A stretch of DNA of 64,000 nt. Source: CAISCU01 sp051861545. Lineage in GTDB: Bacteria > Bacteroidota > Bacteroidia > UKL13-3. Location: contig JBIMKP010000022.1 in the NCBI GenBank assembly GCA_051861545.1, forward strand, positions 9,778 through 73,777. Direction: 5' to 3'. Below, in pieces: positions 24,996-34,612 of the stretch. How positions within the stretch are numbered: position 1 is the first letter of the stretch; each line of letters starts with the position of its first letter. A model generated the notes under the pieces. The model ran no database searches and was not told where the DNA came from. It saw only the letters and a program-made list of their open reading frames with translations. The position numbers were made by a program, and so were the translations under genes.

Positions 24996-26105
24996 ATGCG
25001 CGGTTTAAAACCACTTATATTATTCATTTTCTGTCATTTAAGTTTGGCGAGTTTTGCTCAGCCATCAGTATTAGGTACAAACATTTTTTCAGGAACTTTT
25101 TTGAATTATAATTTAACTCAATTAGGTAAAGTCAGGCAATACAGAGCTCAATCATCTGTTTCTCATGCTTCCGGAGTTGGACAATGGCTATTTTGTAGAG
25201 GAACAGTTGGTTCTCCCGATTATAGCATTAAATGGAATCCATATTCAAGTGGTGAGATTATTCCTGGATTTAATACAATAATAAATCCTTCTGTTAGTGC
25301 CGGTTCTGCCAGGTACAATACTGCCGGTGCAGGTGGAGGTGCAAATGGGCAAGTCCCAGCTACAGTTTCAGGTTGGTACTATACTTTTAATATTGGTGAT
25401 AATCAATTTGTTGATAATTACATGGCAGTTTGGGAAACTACTTTTAATCCAGTAAATATTATAAGTTCAACTCAGTCACCAGGAGTAGTTTGCTCAAACG
25501 GAGATTCTATTACTATTAAGGTTAAAACCTCATCAAGCCCAAATATTGCTGAAAAAATTTACCTTAGGTATACAAGAGATTCTTCTTTTAGTCCTTCATT
25601 TTTAGTTCAACTTAGTTTTTCCGCAGATTCCGGCTCAGCAAAAATTCCTGTTTTAAATTCAGGAGATACGATTCGTTATTATTTATTTAATTCTTTACTA
25701 AATACAAGTCAATTAGCTCCGGGTGGCACTGTTAATGAAACCAATTGTGATATGAGTACCTTGAGTATGAACAATAATTCAAACAATAATTTTAGGTTTA
25801 TCATTAGTTCGGCTCCAAGTCCAACTTCTTCCTTTAGCGCTGGGGCTGCTTGTGTTGGCGTTGCTACAAGTTTCACCAATAGTTCAAGTATTAGTTCAGG
25901 TTCAATTGCAACATCAAATTGGAATTTTGGTGATACAGGAACTGGCTCTGGAAGTGGGATTTCAAATACCAATCATACCTATTCAACTATTGGGAATTAT
26001 AGAGTTTCTCTTACTGTAATAAGTAATAATGGTTGTCAAAAAAGTTCAGATCAAAATATACAAGTTAATCCTAAACCAACTACAAATGGTTTATTACCAC
26101 ATTAA
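24996..26105 (+). CDS. Secreted PKD-domain protein
   Basis: 369 residues with a signal peptide (L-I-L-F-I-F-C-H-L-S-L-A-S-F-A-Q). The middle is beta-rich, with a short cysteine-containing segment S-S-T-Q-S-P-G-V-V-C-S-N-G-D. A PKD domain occupies about 275-360 (W-N-F-G-D-T-G-T-G...H-T-Y-S-T-I-G-N-Y-R-V-S-L-T-V). It ends V-N-P-K-P-T-T-N-G-L-L-P-H with no T9SS sorting domain. It is the first of three genes in the same direction. The C-terminal K-P-x-T tail resembles that of the next protein. Role unknown; surface fibre or adhesin subunits are possible. Confidence 0.82.
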   Translation: MRGLKPLILFIFCHLSLASFAQPSVLGTNIFSGTFLNYNLTQLGKVRQYRAQSSVSHASGVGQWLFCRGTVGSPDYSIKWNPYSSGEIIPGFNTIINPSVSAGSARYNTAGAGGGANGQVPATVSGWYYTFNIGDNQFVDNYMAVWETTFNPVNIISSTQSPGVVCSNGDSITIKVKTSSSPNIAEKIYLRYTRDSSFSPSFLVQLSFSADSGSAKIPVLNSGDTIRYYLFNSLLNTSQLAPGGTVNETNCDMSTLSMNNNSNNNFRFIISSAPSPTSSFSAGAACVGVATSFTNSSSISSGSIATSNWNFGDTGTGSGSGISNTNHTYSTIGNYRVSLTVISNNGCQKSSDQNIQVNPKPTTNGLLPH

Positions 26106-26135
26106 ATTAAACAACATCAAACAACATAAAAACAT

Positions 26136-26903
26136 ATGAAAAACAACAACACAAACAAATTATTATTAGTGGTTCTAATGGTAATTGGATTCGCATTTGT
26201 ATCTCAAGCCCAACAAAAAACTTGGTCGGGAAATCAAACACGTTACCGTATCGACTCAACCACAAATGCTACATCTGTAATTAACTGGTCAATTAAAGCC
26301 GGTGGTGCTAATGGAGCAGGAGCAGTTGGCGGTGGTAGAGGAGCAAATTATGCTGTAAATTGGACTTATTCTGGTACTACAAAACTAACAGATTCAGTTT
26401 TAGTAAGTGAAACAGTGAGTTCATGTATTGGAGAAAATCAGGCTTATGGAATTACTATTTATCCAAATCCAACTCCTATTTACAAAAATCCTTCAAATAC
26501 CACTGTTACAAGTGTTACTGCTAGTTGTCCTTTATCTAGTCCTGGTGATATTACTATTGAAATGAGCAATTTTGTAACAGCTAGTTTAGGCGATTTAGGC
26601 ACTTATACAATTACTTATGAAATTAAAGATGGTGGTACAACTGTGAGTGGAAGTTTAGGTTCTGTAAATACAACTACTGCAACAGCTACCATTACTGGAA
26701 CTACTTTATCAGGATTTTTAGCTAATACTGGCGCTACTCCTAAAAACTACACTTTAGTTATTACAGGAATATCAGCTACAAATCCATTAACTCCAGGAGC
26801 ATTAAATGCAGGTGCGGTTGGAACAACAGCTATTAATGCAATATTGCCTTTAACAATTGTTGTTTCTGCTAAACCAAGCACTTCAGCAATTACACCTTAC
26901 TAG
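26136..26903 (+). CDS. Secreted beta-rich protein, partner of the PKD protein
   Basis: 255 residues with a signal peptide ending V-S-Q-A-Q. The N-terminal half (Y-R-I-D-S...W-S-I-K-A-G-G...Y-A-V-N-W...S-V-L-V-S-E-T-V-S-S-C-I-G) shares its pattern with the start of the next protein (Y-R-V-I-P...W-F-V-K-G-G...I-K-I-N-W...Q-V-V-E-T-T). The rest is Thr/Ser/Gly rich. It ends S-A-K-P-S-T-S-A-I-T-P-Y, similar to the tail of the preceding protein. No sorting domain. It lies 30 bases after the upstream gene and 11 before the next, so the three are probably one operon. Confidence 0.78.
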   Translation: MKNNNTNKLLLVVLMVIGFAFVSQAQQKTWSGNQTRYRIDSTTNATSVINWSIKAGGANGAGAVGGGRGANYAVNWTYSGTTKLTDSVLVSETVSSCIGENQAYGITIYPNPTPIYKNPSNTTVTSVTASCPLSSPGDITIEMSNFVTASLGDLGTYTITYEIKDGGTTVSGSLGSVNTTTATATITGTTLSGFLANTGATPKNYTLVITGISATNPLTPGALNAGAVGTTAINAILPLTIVVSAKPSTSAITPY

Positions 26904-26914
26904 AATTTATTCTA

Positions 26915-27958
26915 TTGTTTTTTAAGCTCATCAGATATTATATCTGTTTGGGTTGTTTGTTATTGTATGCTCCTGAAGCTTTTTCTCAATATGCTGATAC
27001 AGCATGTGTTGGAGAAATTGCTTCAGGTTATAGAGTAATACCAACCCCTGGATCAAACTATCAATGGTTTGTGAAAGGAGGAAGTATTGTGTCTGGACAA
27101 GGAACAAATGATATCAAAATAAACTGGGGAATAATACCTGGTGTATATGATTTACAAGTAGTAGAAACAACATCTGGAACTTGCATAGGAGATACCGTTT
27201 CAGCCCAAATTCTTTTGATTCAAAATCCTGTAGTTACAGTGGTATCTGATGATTCTGTTTGTGTTGGTGACCCTGTAATTTTAAATGCAGCGGGTGCTAG
27301 TAAGTATTTTTGGAATGAAATTGAAGGACCACAAACCTTGATAATTTTTCCTCAACAAGATACTGTTATAAGTTTAAGGGGAATGACTGCATCTTGCAAT
27401 AGCACTACAATTAGTAAAAAGATTATAGCAGTTCCTAAGCCAGTTGCTAGTTTTGTGTTTAATCCTACAGAATGGATTATTAGTGATGTAATTAATTTTG
27501 CATTTAATGGAAGTAATGCAACCAAATTAATTTGGTATTTTGATAATGATTTGGTAGATGATGGTTATAAAACCAGTTTGAGCAAAACACTTAAAGATTC
27601 AGGTGAATTAACAGTAACATTATGGGCAGTTGGCGCATTTGGTTGTGCTGATTCAATGCAATATACTGGTAGGATTTATTCGGGTTGGACTGTTTTTGCA
27701 CCCACAGCTTTTACCCCAAATAGTGATGGTATTAATGATGTATTTGGGCTTGAATATTTTGGCTATAAAAAGGGAGAAGTTACTATTTTTAATAGGTATG
27801 GAATGCCAATTTTTAAATCAAATGACCTGAATTTTGGATGGGATGGGTATTTTGAAGGTAATGCCCAACCTAGTGATATTTATACATTTGAATTGATAGT
27901 TTATGATAGATTAGATAGGCCGCGATTAATTAGTGGTAAGTTTAATTTAATTCGATAA
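26915..27958 (+). CDS. T9SS type B (gliding-motility CHU_C) sorting-domain protein
   Basis: 347 residues from a TTG at 26915. No ATG precedes the hydrophobic signal segment (L-I-R-Y-Y-I-C-L-G-C-L-L-L-Y-A), so an unusual start is likely. A module D-T-A-C-V-G...W-F-V-K-G-G...I-K-I-N-W-G is followed by an Ig-like part with C-V-G-D-P-V-I-L. The last 85 residues are a type B sorting domain: A-P-T-A-F-T-P-N-S-D-G-I-N-D-V-F, I-F-N-R-Y-G, W-D-G and F-N-L-I-R at the end. It can thus be exported by T9SS and may present or anchor the two upstream proteins, which lack such a signal. Confidence 0.85.
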   Translation: MFFKLIRYYICLGCLLLYAPEAFSQYADTACVGEIASGYRVIPTPGSNYQWFVKGGSIVSGQGTNDIKINWGIIPGVYDLQVVETTSGTCIGDTVSAQILLIQNPVVTVVSDDSVCVGDPVILNAAGASKYFWNEIEGPQTLIIFPQQDTVISLRGMTASCNSTTISKKIIAVPKPVASFVFNPTEWIISDVINFAFNGSNATKLIWYFDNDLVDDGYKTSLSKTLKDSGELTVTLWAVGAFGCADSMQYTGRIYSGWTVFAPTAFTPNSDGINDVFGLEYFGYKKGEVTIFNRYGMPIFKSNDLNFGWDGYFEGNAQPSDIYTFELIVYDRLDRPRLISGKFNLIR

Positions 27959-28090
27959 GTTTTTAATATTCTGTTTGTCAGTATTTAAGTAATAAATCAA
28001 TACGATTAATTTAATATATTAGAATTTAATTGAAATGCTTTTTTGAGACCTTGGTTTTTTTTCCCAAATTCGCATTCGAACAAAAATGAT

Positions 28091-28699
28091 ATGGCTGTAT
28101 ATAAGTTTAAAGTTTATTTCGAAGAATTCGAAGATATTTATAGGGTTATTGAAATAAAATCAACCCAAACTTTTCTAGATTTTCATCATGCAATATTAGA
28201 ATCCTTAAAATTCGATTCTAAACACATGGCTTCATTTTATATGAGTAATGATGCTTGGAAAAAGGGCCAAGAAATTACATTGGAAGATATGTCAGAAAAT
28301 TCTGATAATCCAATTCCAATTATGGCCAAATCTAAATTGAATCAATTTGTGAACGACCCACATCAAAAAATCATGTATGTATATGATTTTATTGAATGTT
28401 GGGCATTTATGATTGAATTAGTTAATATTTCAACTACGGAAAATCCTAAAATTACATATCCAACTTGCAGTAAATCTGTTGGTTTAGCTCCTAAACAATA
28501 CGATAAAGTGCAAAGATTTGGGGTTGTTGATGACAATGAATTTGATGAAATAACTAAAAATTATTTGAACCGTTCAGAAGAAATCCCTGGTGAAATTTCT
28601 GATGATGAAGCAGATGAATTTGGCTTGTTCGATAATGGTGAAGGTGGTGAAGAGGGAGAAGCAGAAGAATCAACTGGATTTGTTGAAGAATTAGAATAA
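28091..28699 (+). CDS. pRiA4b ORF-3-like (IS1096 TnpR-like) family protein
   Basis: 202 residues from ATG 28091 (M-A-V-Y-K-F-K-V-Y-F-E-E); an open frame upstream is not family-like. Diagnostic features are an N-terminal beta strand pair, the F-L-D-F-H-H-A-I-L segment, W-K-K-G-Q-E-I-T, V-Y-D-F-I-E-C-W and a very acidic C-terminus (E-G-G-E-E-G-E-A-E-E). Members occur both on mobile elements and as chromosomal housekeeping-like genes in Bacteroidota; biochemical function is not known. A terminator follows directly. Confidence 0.78.
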   Translation: MAVYKFKVYFEEFEDIYRVIEIKSTQTFLDFHHAILESLKFDSKHMASFYMSNDAWKKGQEITLEDMSENSDNPIPIMAKSKLNQFVNDPHQKIMYVYDFIECWAFMIELVNISTTENPKITYPTCSKSVGLAPKQYDKVQRFGVVDDNEFDEITKNYLNRSEEIPGEISDDEADEFGLFDNGEGGEEGEAEESTGFVEELE

Positions 28700-28720
28700 A
28701 CACATTCAAAATTTATTATA

Positions 28721-28752
28721 AACCGAGTGTAAATTGCTCGGTTTTCTTTTTT
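28721..28752 (+). terminator. Intrinsic terminator
   Basis: Stem AACCGAG (28721-28727) / CTCGGTT (28737-28743) with a 9-base loop, followed by TTCTTTTTT. It ends the transcript of the pRiA4b ORF-3-like gene and lies 9 bases before the exonuclease start codon. Confidence 0.85.
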
Positions 28753-28760
28753 ATATAACT

Positions 28761-29528
28761 ATGCAATTAAACTTAAAAAGACCTCTTGTTGTTTTCGATT
28801 TAGAAACAACTGGTATTAGTATATCAAATGACAGAATTGTAGAAATAGCATGCATAAAAGTTCATATTGATGGAACTGAAGAAACTAAATTACTAAAAAT
28901 CAATCCTGGAATGCCAATTCCACCTGAATCAACTGCTATTCATGGTATTAGTGATGCAGATGTAGCAAATGCTCCAAAGTTTAATGAGGTTGCTAAAGAA
29001 TTGGCAGATTTTATGAAAGGATGCGATTTTGCTGGTTTTAATTCAAATAAATTTGATTTTCCTTTACTAGTAGAGGAGTTCTTAAGAGCTGGAGTTGATT
29101 TTGATGTTGAAAATAGAAAGTTTATTGATGCACAAAGAATTTATCATACAATGGAACCAAGGAACCTTGGTGCTGCATATAAATTCTATTGTAATAAAAC
29201 AATCGAAAATGCTCATCATGCAATGGATGATACTCGTGCAACTTTGGAAGTTTTAAAAGCACAAATCGAACATTATGAAAACCTAAAAAATGATATCGAC
29301 CATTTACATGTCATGTCGGGTCAAACTAGAAATGTTGATTTGTCTGGCAGGATGCAATACAATGAAGAGGGTAAAGAGGTGTTTAATTTTGGCAAGCACA
29401 AAGGCAAATTGGTTGAACAGGTATTAAAAAACGACCATGGATATTACCAATGGATGATGGATGGGGATTTTTCTTTAGATACCAAAAGAAGATTAACTCA
29501 AATTAAACTAAGAGCTAAATTTAATTAA
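28761..29528 (+). CDS. DnaQ-like 3'-5' exonuclease (DEDDh)
   Basis: 255 residues from ATG 28761; upstream codons of the same frame lie in the terminator stem. Exo I is F-D-L-E-T-T-G, Exo II is G-F-N-S-N-K-F-D-F-P-L-L and Exo III is H-H-A-M-D-D-T-R-A-T. It resembles the epsilon proofreading subunit but carries an extra C-terminal part with F-N-F-G-K-H-K-G-K and Y-Y-Q-W-M-M, a small domain seen in Bacteroidota exonucleases of this type. It may act in repair or proofreading. Terminated by the hairpin at 29535. Confidence 0.88.
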   Translation: MQLNLKRPLVVFDLETTGISISNDRIVEIACIKVHIDGTEETKLLKINPGMPIPPESTAIHGISDADVANAPKFNEVAKELADFMKGCDFAGFNSNKFDFPLLVEEFLRAGVDFDVENRKFIDAQRIYHTMEPRNLGAAYKFYCNKTIENAHHAMDDTRATLEVLKAQIEHYENLKNDIDHLHVMSGQTRNVDLSGRMQYNEEGKEVFNFGKHKGKLVEQVLKNDHGYYQWMMDGDFSLDTKRRLTQIKLRAKFN

Positions 29529-29534
29529 TATTTT

Positions 29535-29560
29535 GACCCGATTTATCGGGTCATTTTTTT
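29535..29560 (+). terminator. Intrinsic terminator
   Basis: Stem GACCCGA (29535-29541), loop TTTA, stem TCGGGTC (29546-29552), then ATTTTTTT. It ends the exonuclease transcript and overlaps the stop end of the convergent secreted protein gene. Confidence 0.88.
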
Positions 29561-32500
29561 ATCTCAAAATAGTAACATTACCCTTTTTGCTATGCGATGA
29601 ACCATCCCAGCCAGAATAATCTACAATATAAAAGTAAACATCATTAGCTAATTCTTTTGATTTATTATCGCCGGTGAAACCCTCTTTTTTATTCTTACTT
29701 TCCCAAATTAATTCACCCCATCTATTGAAAATTCTTAAATGATAATCTTTCACAAAAATGTGCACTGTTTTTAATTCATCGTTTAATAAATCACCATTTG
29801 GAGTAAATGCATTTGGAACATTTAACACAGGTGGTTCAACTAAATCAATTGTATTAGAAACACTAGAATAAGGTGGGCTTGATTGATTATCGTACGCAAT
29901 AACTTTATATTGGTACAAACCATTATCTGGATTGAGATTTTTATCTGTTGATTCTACAGTTTTATCAAAAGTAGTTTCATGTAATTTTTCATTATAAATA
30001 CCAGGTTCGGTTTTTAATAATTCATATCTATTTAAGCCTACTTTAAAATAGGTATAAGGTAACCAATACAACTGATGATATTCAAATGGATAAACCGTTC
30101 CTTGAAGAACAATTGAACAAGCATCTTTTCCAGGGAAACTTAGCGTTCCACAATCATTGGTATTAAATATTTTATAACAATATGATAAGTCATCAACCGA
30201 TACTTCTGAATCTGTAAAAATGGTATCATTTGATTTAGTTGATAAATGGATTAACTTATAATCATTTCCAATTCTACCAGTTTTTTTATAAAGTTCATAC
30301 CTCCAAAAACTATCTTGGTTTACAGATTGCCACTTAATTTCAATTGATTTGTCGTTTACAACACTAACAGTATGAATACCTATTGCTGGTGGGGTTTTAT
30401 TGGCATCTTTTGTGCAAACAGCAATTGAAGTATCACTAACAATATTACAAATATCTGTGCTAATTATTTTATAACAATAATTAGAATTGAAATCGAAGTT
30501 TTTTGTGTAAACGTAGCTGGTTGAGTTTAAATTAGGTGTTTCAAAAATTGGATTAAATATAGAGCCATCAATACTTTCTAAAACAGATAGAGTTCGGGTG
30601 TAAATATTTGTTTGAAGCGCTTTCCATCTAATTTCTATTGTATCATTATTATATCTTCTTGGGCAACCCAAACTTGTTGGTGGTGCAGGTGGAAATGGTG
30701 CAATATAAATTCTTATTTTTTTAGTTTTTCTTCTAGGAGCTGGACACTGGTTATCGAACAAAACAATTTCAATTTCTATCGTATCACCTACATCAGAACA
30801 ATCACTAATATATCTAGTCCAAAATAGTCCAAAGCTTGAATTGTTTTCAGCACGATACATAAATTTTGGTCCTTGGTTAATACTTGTTTGAACTTGCAGG
30901 AATACCGAATCTTTAGGGTCGGTATCATAAAATACCCTCGAAATATTTAATGTGTCAAATGCTTCAATTGTAAAAAATTCATCTTCAATATTTGAGAATC
31001 CTAGGTCTGTTAGTGTATCATCTTTAATTATTGAGCATATTGTTCTCGAAGTATCTCCAGGAATAAAACAATTATTTACACTAATTAATTGGTAACAATA
31101 GTTTGTATTTAAATGATTGATAGCAAATAAATCTTTATACAAATATGGTGGTCCAGAAAGTATTGAATCATATAAAATAGTAGGGTTATCGATACCTGTT
31201 TTTCGTAAAATACGGTACTTGTTCAAATAGATATTTGTAGAGGGTTCAGTCCAATTTAACTCTACACTATTATCTGATAAGGCTCTTAAACATGATGGAA
31301 ATGGAGCTAATATTGGAAATGATTGTACTACGATTTTAATTTTACCAGTTGTAATATTAGGTGTTGGACAAGCATTATCATTGAATTCAACATCAATTAC
31401 AATCGTATCTTTATTTGCATAGGCACAATCAGATTTCCAATTTAGGTTTACTTCAAATCTACCAGGATTATCAATTGTATCACTTAGTTTTGCTGGGTTA
31501 TTAGGATTTGCAAAAATAGGTGAGGATGCGAAAAATGTCATTCTATCACCATTAGAATCTGTCGCAATAATTTTGAAGTTTAATTCATCTCCGGCTTCAA
31601 TATTTATTATTGTATCTTTAAAATTTGGCGGAGATAAATAGGTTCTTAAATCAAATTTAAACATCCCCAAATTACATCCACCAACATTGGGATTTCCTGG
31701 TCTTTTGCCTGGATTAGTTCTAGAATGAGCAGTAACAGTTGTTGGGAAATCAGAAAATCCACCACAACCAGCGCATACACTTTGATAGATTATACCTGAT
31801 TTGTCGAAATGGGAAGTTCCTCCGTCAACATGCTCTGCGCTAGTTGCTCCTCCAAAATAAGTTCCATATAATAATGAACCCATGTTTACTGAAAATACTC
31901 CTAAGTAAAAATCAGAACCATCAGTTGATTTTTGAAATGCATTTGGGGAAACGGGTAAATTGTATACATCATTTAAGCCAACATGATAATTATAATTTGT
32001 TTGTCCTCCCCAACCTGAAACATAAATTCTGCCGCAATTATCAACCATAAATGCCGATGGAGATAAACCTGGCTCTGTCATTGATGGGCCAAAAATCCCA
32101 GTTAATAAAATACTACTTAAATCTTTACTTAATTTACTTACATAGTGTTTGCCATTAACTTGAGCAAATGCTCCTGAGCTTGGTGTAATAGTGCCATTTG
32201 TTTGACCCATTATAAATGGAAAATTCTGCGGATCAACTTGCACAAATTGGCATTGGTCGTTACCTGTAGTGCCATAATAAACCAAATTTAATCTGCTTAA
32301 ATTACTCGAACTAAACTTGGCAACAAAACCATCAATTGCTCCTTTAGGTGAATTTTGTAATCCTGGAATATCATTACTTGTTGTTCCACCAGAAACATAC
32401 AAATTATTTAAATTATCAAGACAAAGAGAATAAGCTGCATCATCGCCACTACCGCCAATATAGGTTGAGCTTAACATGGTACTTAAGCTAGCATTCATTT

Positions 32501-33896
32501 TAAACAGAAAACCATCTTGCCATCCACCACCATATAAAGCTTGGGCAGGATTTATAATTGGAAGATTATCGGTATTTTTTGATTTTGTTGAAGTAGCAAC
32601 ATAAATATTCCCACTAGCATCACAAATTACTTCACCTCTATAATTATCGGCATAGTTATAAGGAAGTAATATAGTTTGATTTGAATATGGATATGTAATA
32701 CTTCCATTGATTCCATCATCAAAAACACCTCCAACAAAAGTAGATGCAATTAATGTACTTCCATTATTACTGAGTTTACAAATAAAAATATCATGGTTTC
32801 CATTCTCACTTGTATCAAAAGCATTTGAAGTTGTTGGAAAAGTGCGTGAAGTAGTTGTTCCAAAAATAACAAGCTCATCTAAATTATTAACTGTCATGCT
32901 ATGAGGTTGTTCATTTGAAGCACCACCTAAAAATGTTGCATAAATTAAACTACTTCCATCAGGAGAAAATTTAGAAACAAAAGCATCTCTTGCTGTTTCA
33001 GTTCCACCAGATTGCCCTCCTGCATAAGTTAAATCATAAGCACCAGCACTTACTGGGAAATCTGAGGCATAAACAGTACCAGCGCCATAAGCATTTCCAT
33101 TGTTATCAAAAGTTGCTGAAAATCCAAAATTATCGGCGGTACTTCCAATATAGGTTCCAAATACTATATTAGGGTCGATGGTTAAATCTTGATTTTTAGA
33201 ATAATTAGCTAAATTATAACTTAGAACTTTATTGTTTAACTGGTAGGAGCTATTAACAATATTAGACTCAATACCTTGGAAACTAAATGGAGCATCTTCT
33301 TTAATTTCACCCAAATCAGTTTTAGTTATTAATTCACCGTTTTTAATCTGAACATCATTAGCACCATCATATTGGATTTTTATGTTATTTGGATTTGAAC
33401 CTGGGTGACATTGGAAATTTATTTTAATTGATTCACCTTGAGAAATAAGCTCTAAATCGATTTTTGGATATAGATTTTTTAAGGTGATTTTTTTATAAGC
33501 ATGAACCTGTGAGGCCCAATTAGATTTGGGTCCTACAAAGTAATTATAATAGGTTGAAAATTGTTCTTCTTTTACAATATTTGGTTTGGAAGATGCATTT
33601 AAAAATCGTAATTTAACAGCATGATAATGGATTTTTGATTTGCTGTTTTTATGCTGTGCTTCATGGATTGCTTCTTTATCTACAAACAAATAAGTAAGCG
33701 TATTTTTTTCGATAAATAAGTCGCCAATAGGAATATCAGCTCTAAACAAAACTTCACTTGGCCATTGACCTTTATTTTCAATAAAGTGTATCCCAAGTTT
33801 TGGTTGTTTGATAATTGCAAATGCATGTTTCTGTGCCGAAATTATCAGCATCAAAAACAAAATTGCGCTTAATTGATATTTGTATAGATTTTTCAA
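29559..33896 (-). CDS. Giant secreted SBBP-repeat protein with T9SS type B sorting domain
   Basis: 1445 residues with a signal peptide. Residues about 35-240 form the DUF7948-type N-terminal domain (F-I-E-N-K-G-Q-W-P...A-D-I-P...Y-N-Y-F-V-G). Residues about 240-700 hold SBBP beta-propeller repeats (D-A-F-V-S-K-F...L-I-Y-A-T-F-L-G-G, L-S-S-T-Y-I-G-G-S-G-D-D and similar). Residues about 740-1330 contain alternating fibronectin III-like modules with repeated N-Y-C-Y-Q/K-I-I-S motifs and disulfide-like Cys pairs. The last 85 residues are the CHU_C domain (N-A-F-T-P-N-G-D-L-L-N-D...I-F-N-R-W-G-E-L-I-W...V-T-I-L-R). Exported by T9SS, probably surface-bound. Only 20 bases separate its start from the divergent sirtuin start. 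Confidence 0.93.
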   Translation of the reverse strand: MKNLYKYQLSAILFLMLIISAQKHAFAIIKQPKLGIHFIENKGQWPSEVLFRADIPIGDLFIEKNTLTYLFVDKEAIHEAQHKNSKSKIHYHAVKLRFLNASSKPNIVKEEQFSTYYNYFVGPKSNWASQVHAYKKITLKNLYPKIDLELISQGESIKINFQCHPGSNPNNIKIQYDGANDVQIKNGELITKTDLGEIKEDAPFSFQGIESNIVNSSYQLNNKVLSYNLANYSKNQDLTIDPNIVFGTYIGSTADNFGFSATFDNNGNAYGAGTVYASDFPVSAGAYDLTYAGGQSGGTETARDAFVSKFSPDGSSLIYATFLGGASNEQPHSMTVNNLDELVIFGTTTSRTFPTTSNAFDTSENGNHDIFICKLSNNGSTLIASTFVGGVFDDGINGSITYPYSNQTILLPYNYADNYRGEVICDASGNIYVATSTKSKNTDNLPIINPAQALYGGGWQDGFLFKMNASLSTMLSSTYIGGSGDDAAYSLCLDNLNNLYVSGGTTSNDIPGLQNSPKGAIDGFVAKFSSSNLSRLNLVYYGTTGNDQCQFVQVDPQNFPFIMGQTNGTITPSSGAFAQVNGKHYVSKLSKDLSSILLTGIFGPSMTEPGLSPSAFMVDNCGRIYVSGWGGQTNYNYHVGLNDVYNLPVSPNAFQKSTDGSDFYLGVFSVNMGSLLYGTYFGGATSAEHVDGGTSHFDKSGIIYQSVCAGCGGFSDFPTTVTAHSRTNPGKRPGNPNVGGCNLGMFKFDLRTYLSPPNFKDTIINIEAGDELNFKIIATDSNGDRMTFFASSPIFANPNNPAKLSDTIDNPGRFEVNLNWKSDCAYANKDTIVIDVEFNDNACPTPNITTGKIKIVVQSFPILAPFPSCLRALSDNSVELNWTEPSTNIYLNKYRILRKTGIDNPTILYDSILSGPPYLYKDLFAINHLNTNYCYQLISVNNCFIPGDTSRTICSIIKDDTLTDLGFSNIEDEFFTIEAFDTLNISRVFYDTDPKDSVFLQVQTSINQGPKFMYRAENNSSFGLFWTRYISDCSDVGDTIEIEIVLFDNQCPAPRRKTKKIRIYIAPFPPAPPTSLGCPRRYNNDTIEIRWKALQTNIYTRTLSVLESIDGSIFNPIFETPNLNSTSYVYTKNFDFNSNYCYKIISTDICNIVSDTSIAVCTKDANKTPPAIGIHTVSVVNDKSIEIKWQSVNQDSFWRYELYKKTGRIGNDYKLIHLSTKSNDTIFTDSEVSVDDLSYCYKIFNTNDCGTLSFPGKDACSIVLQGTVYPFEYHQLYWLPYTYFKVGLNRYELLKTEPGIYNEKLHETTFDKTVESTDKNLNPDNGLYQYKVIAYDNQSSPPYSSVSNTIDLVEPPVLNVPNAFTPNGDLLNDELKTVHIFVKDYHLRIFNRWGELIWESKNKKEGFTGDNKSKELANDVYFYIVDYSGWDGSSHSKKGNVTILR

Positions 33897-33916
33897 TAAA
33901 AAGTAAAGATAACAAT

Positions 33917-34612
33917 ATGTTAGACAAAAGTAAACCCCTTTTAGTTGCCTTAACAGGTGCCGGAGTTAGTGCAGAAAGTGGATTAAAGACATTTAGAGAC
34001 AGCGATGGTCTTTGGGAAGGCTATAATGTTTACGATGTTGCCACACCTGAGGCATGGAAAAAAAATCCAGAAATGGTACAAGATTTTTACAATATGAGAC
34101 GAAAATCTGTCCTAGAGACCCAACCAAATGCGGCTCATCAAATTTTAGCGAATCTTGAAAAAGACTTTAATGTTACCATAATTACTCAAAATGTAGATGA
34201 TTTGCATGAAAGAGCTGGTTCTAAAAATGTCATGCATTTACATGGTGAAATTTTATTTTCAAGGAGTTCTGTTAACAGAAATTTAATTTATCCAATTAAT
34301 GGATGGGAGATTAAAATGGGTGAATTATGTGAATTGGGTTCACAATTACGTCCACATATTGTATGGTTTGGAGAAGATGTTCCTATGATTGAAAAAGCAG
34401 CATCTTTGGTTCCTCAGGCTGATATCTTTTTGATTGTTGGAACAAGCTTGCAAGTTTATCCTGCAGCAGGTTTAACCAGGTTTGTTAGACCTGATGTGCC
34501 CGTTTATTTAATAGATCCTAAACCAATTGATGTTTATAACCCCAATTTAATTTCAATTAAAAAAGTAGCAAGTGAAGGAATGCTTGAATTTGAAAAGTTA
34601 GTAAAAGCCTAG
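33917..34612 (+). CDS. cobB: SIR2-family NAD-dependent protein deacylase
   Basis: 231 residues from ATG 33917; the upstream open frame is antisense to the neighbouring gene. NAD motifs are T-G-A-G-V-S-A-E-S-G-L-K-T-F-R-D, T-Q-N-V-D-D-L-H-E-R-A-G-S and catalytic His in M-H-L-H-G-E. P-H-I-V-W-F-G-E-D-V-P and G-T-S-L-Q-V-Y-P-A-A complete the fold. Y-N-M-R (YxxR) matches the class III signature tied to desuccinylation/demalonylation. The zinc-binding cysteine pairs expected after the catalytic His are missing (S-R-S-S-V-N-R-N). Such zinc-less short sirtuins are known in Bacteroidota. It ends overlapping the convergent ACMSD-type gene by 4 bases. Confidence 0.9.
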   Translation: MLDKSKPLLVALTGAGVSAESGLKTFRDSDGLWEGYNVYDVATPEAWKKNPEMVQDFYNMRRKSVLETQPNAAHQILANLEKDFNVTIITQNVDDLHERAGSKNVMHLHGEILFSRSSVNRNLIYPINGWEIKMGELCELGSQLRPHIVWFGEDVPMIEKAASLVPQADIFLIVGTSLQVYPAAGLTRFVRPDVPVYLIDPKPIDVYNPNLISIKKVASEGMLEFEKLVKA

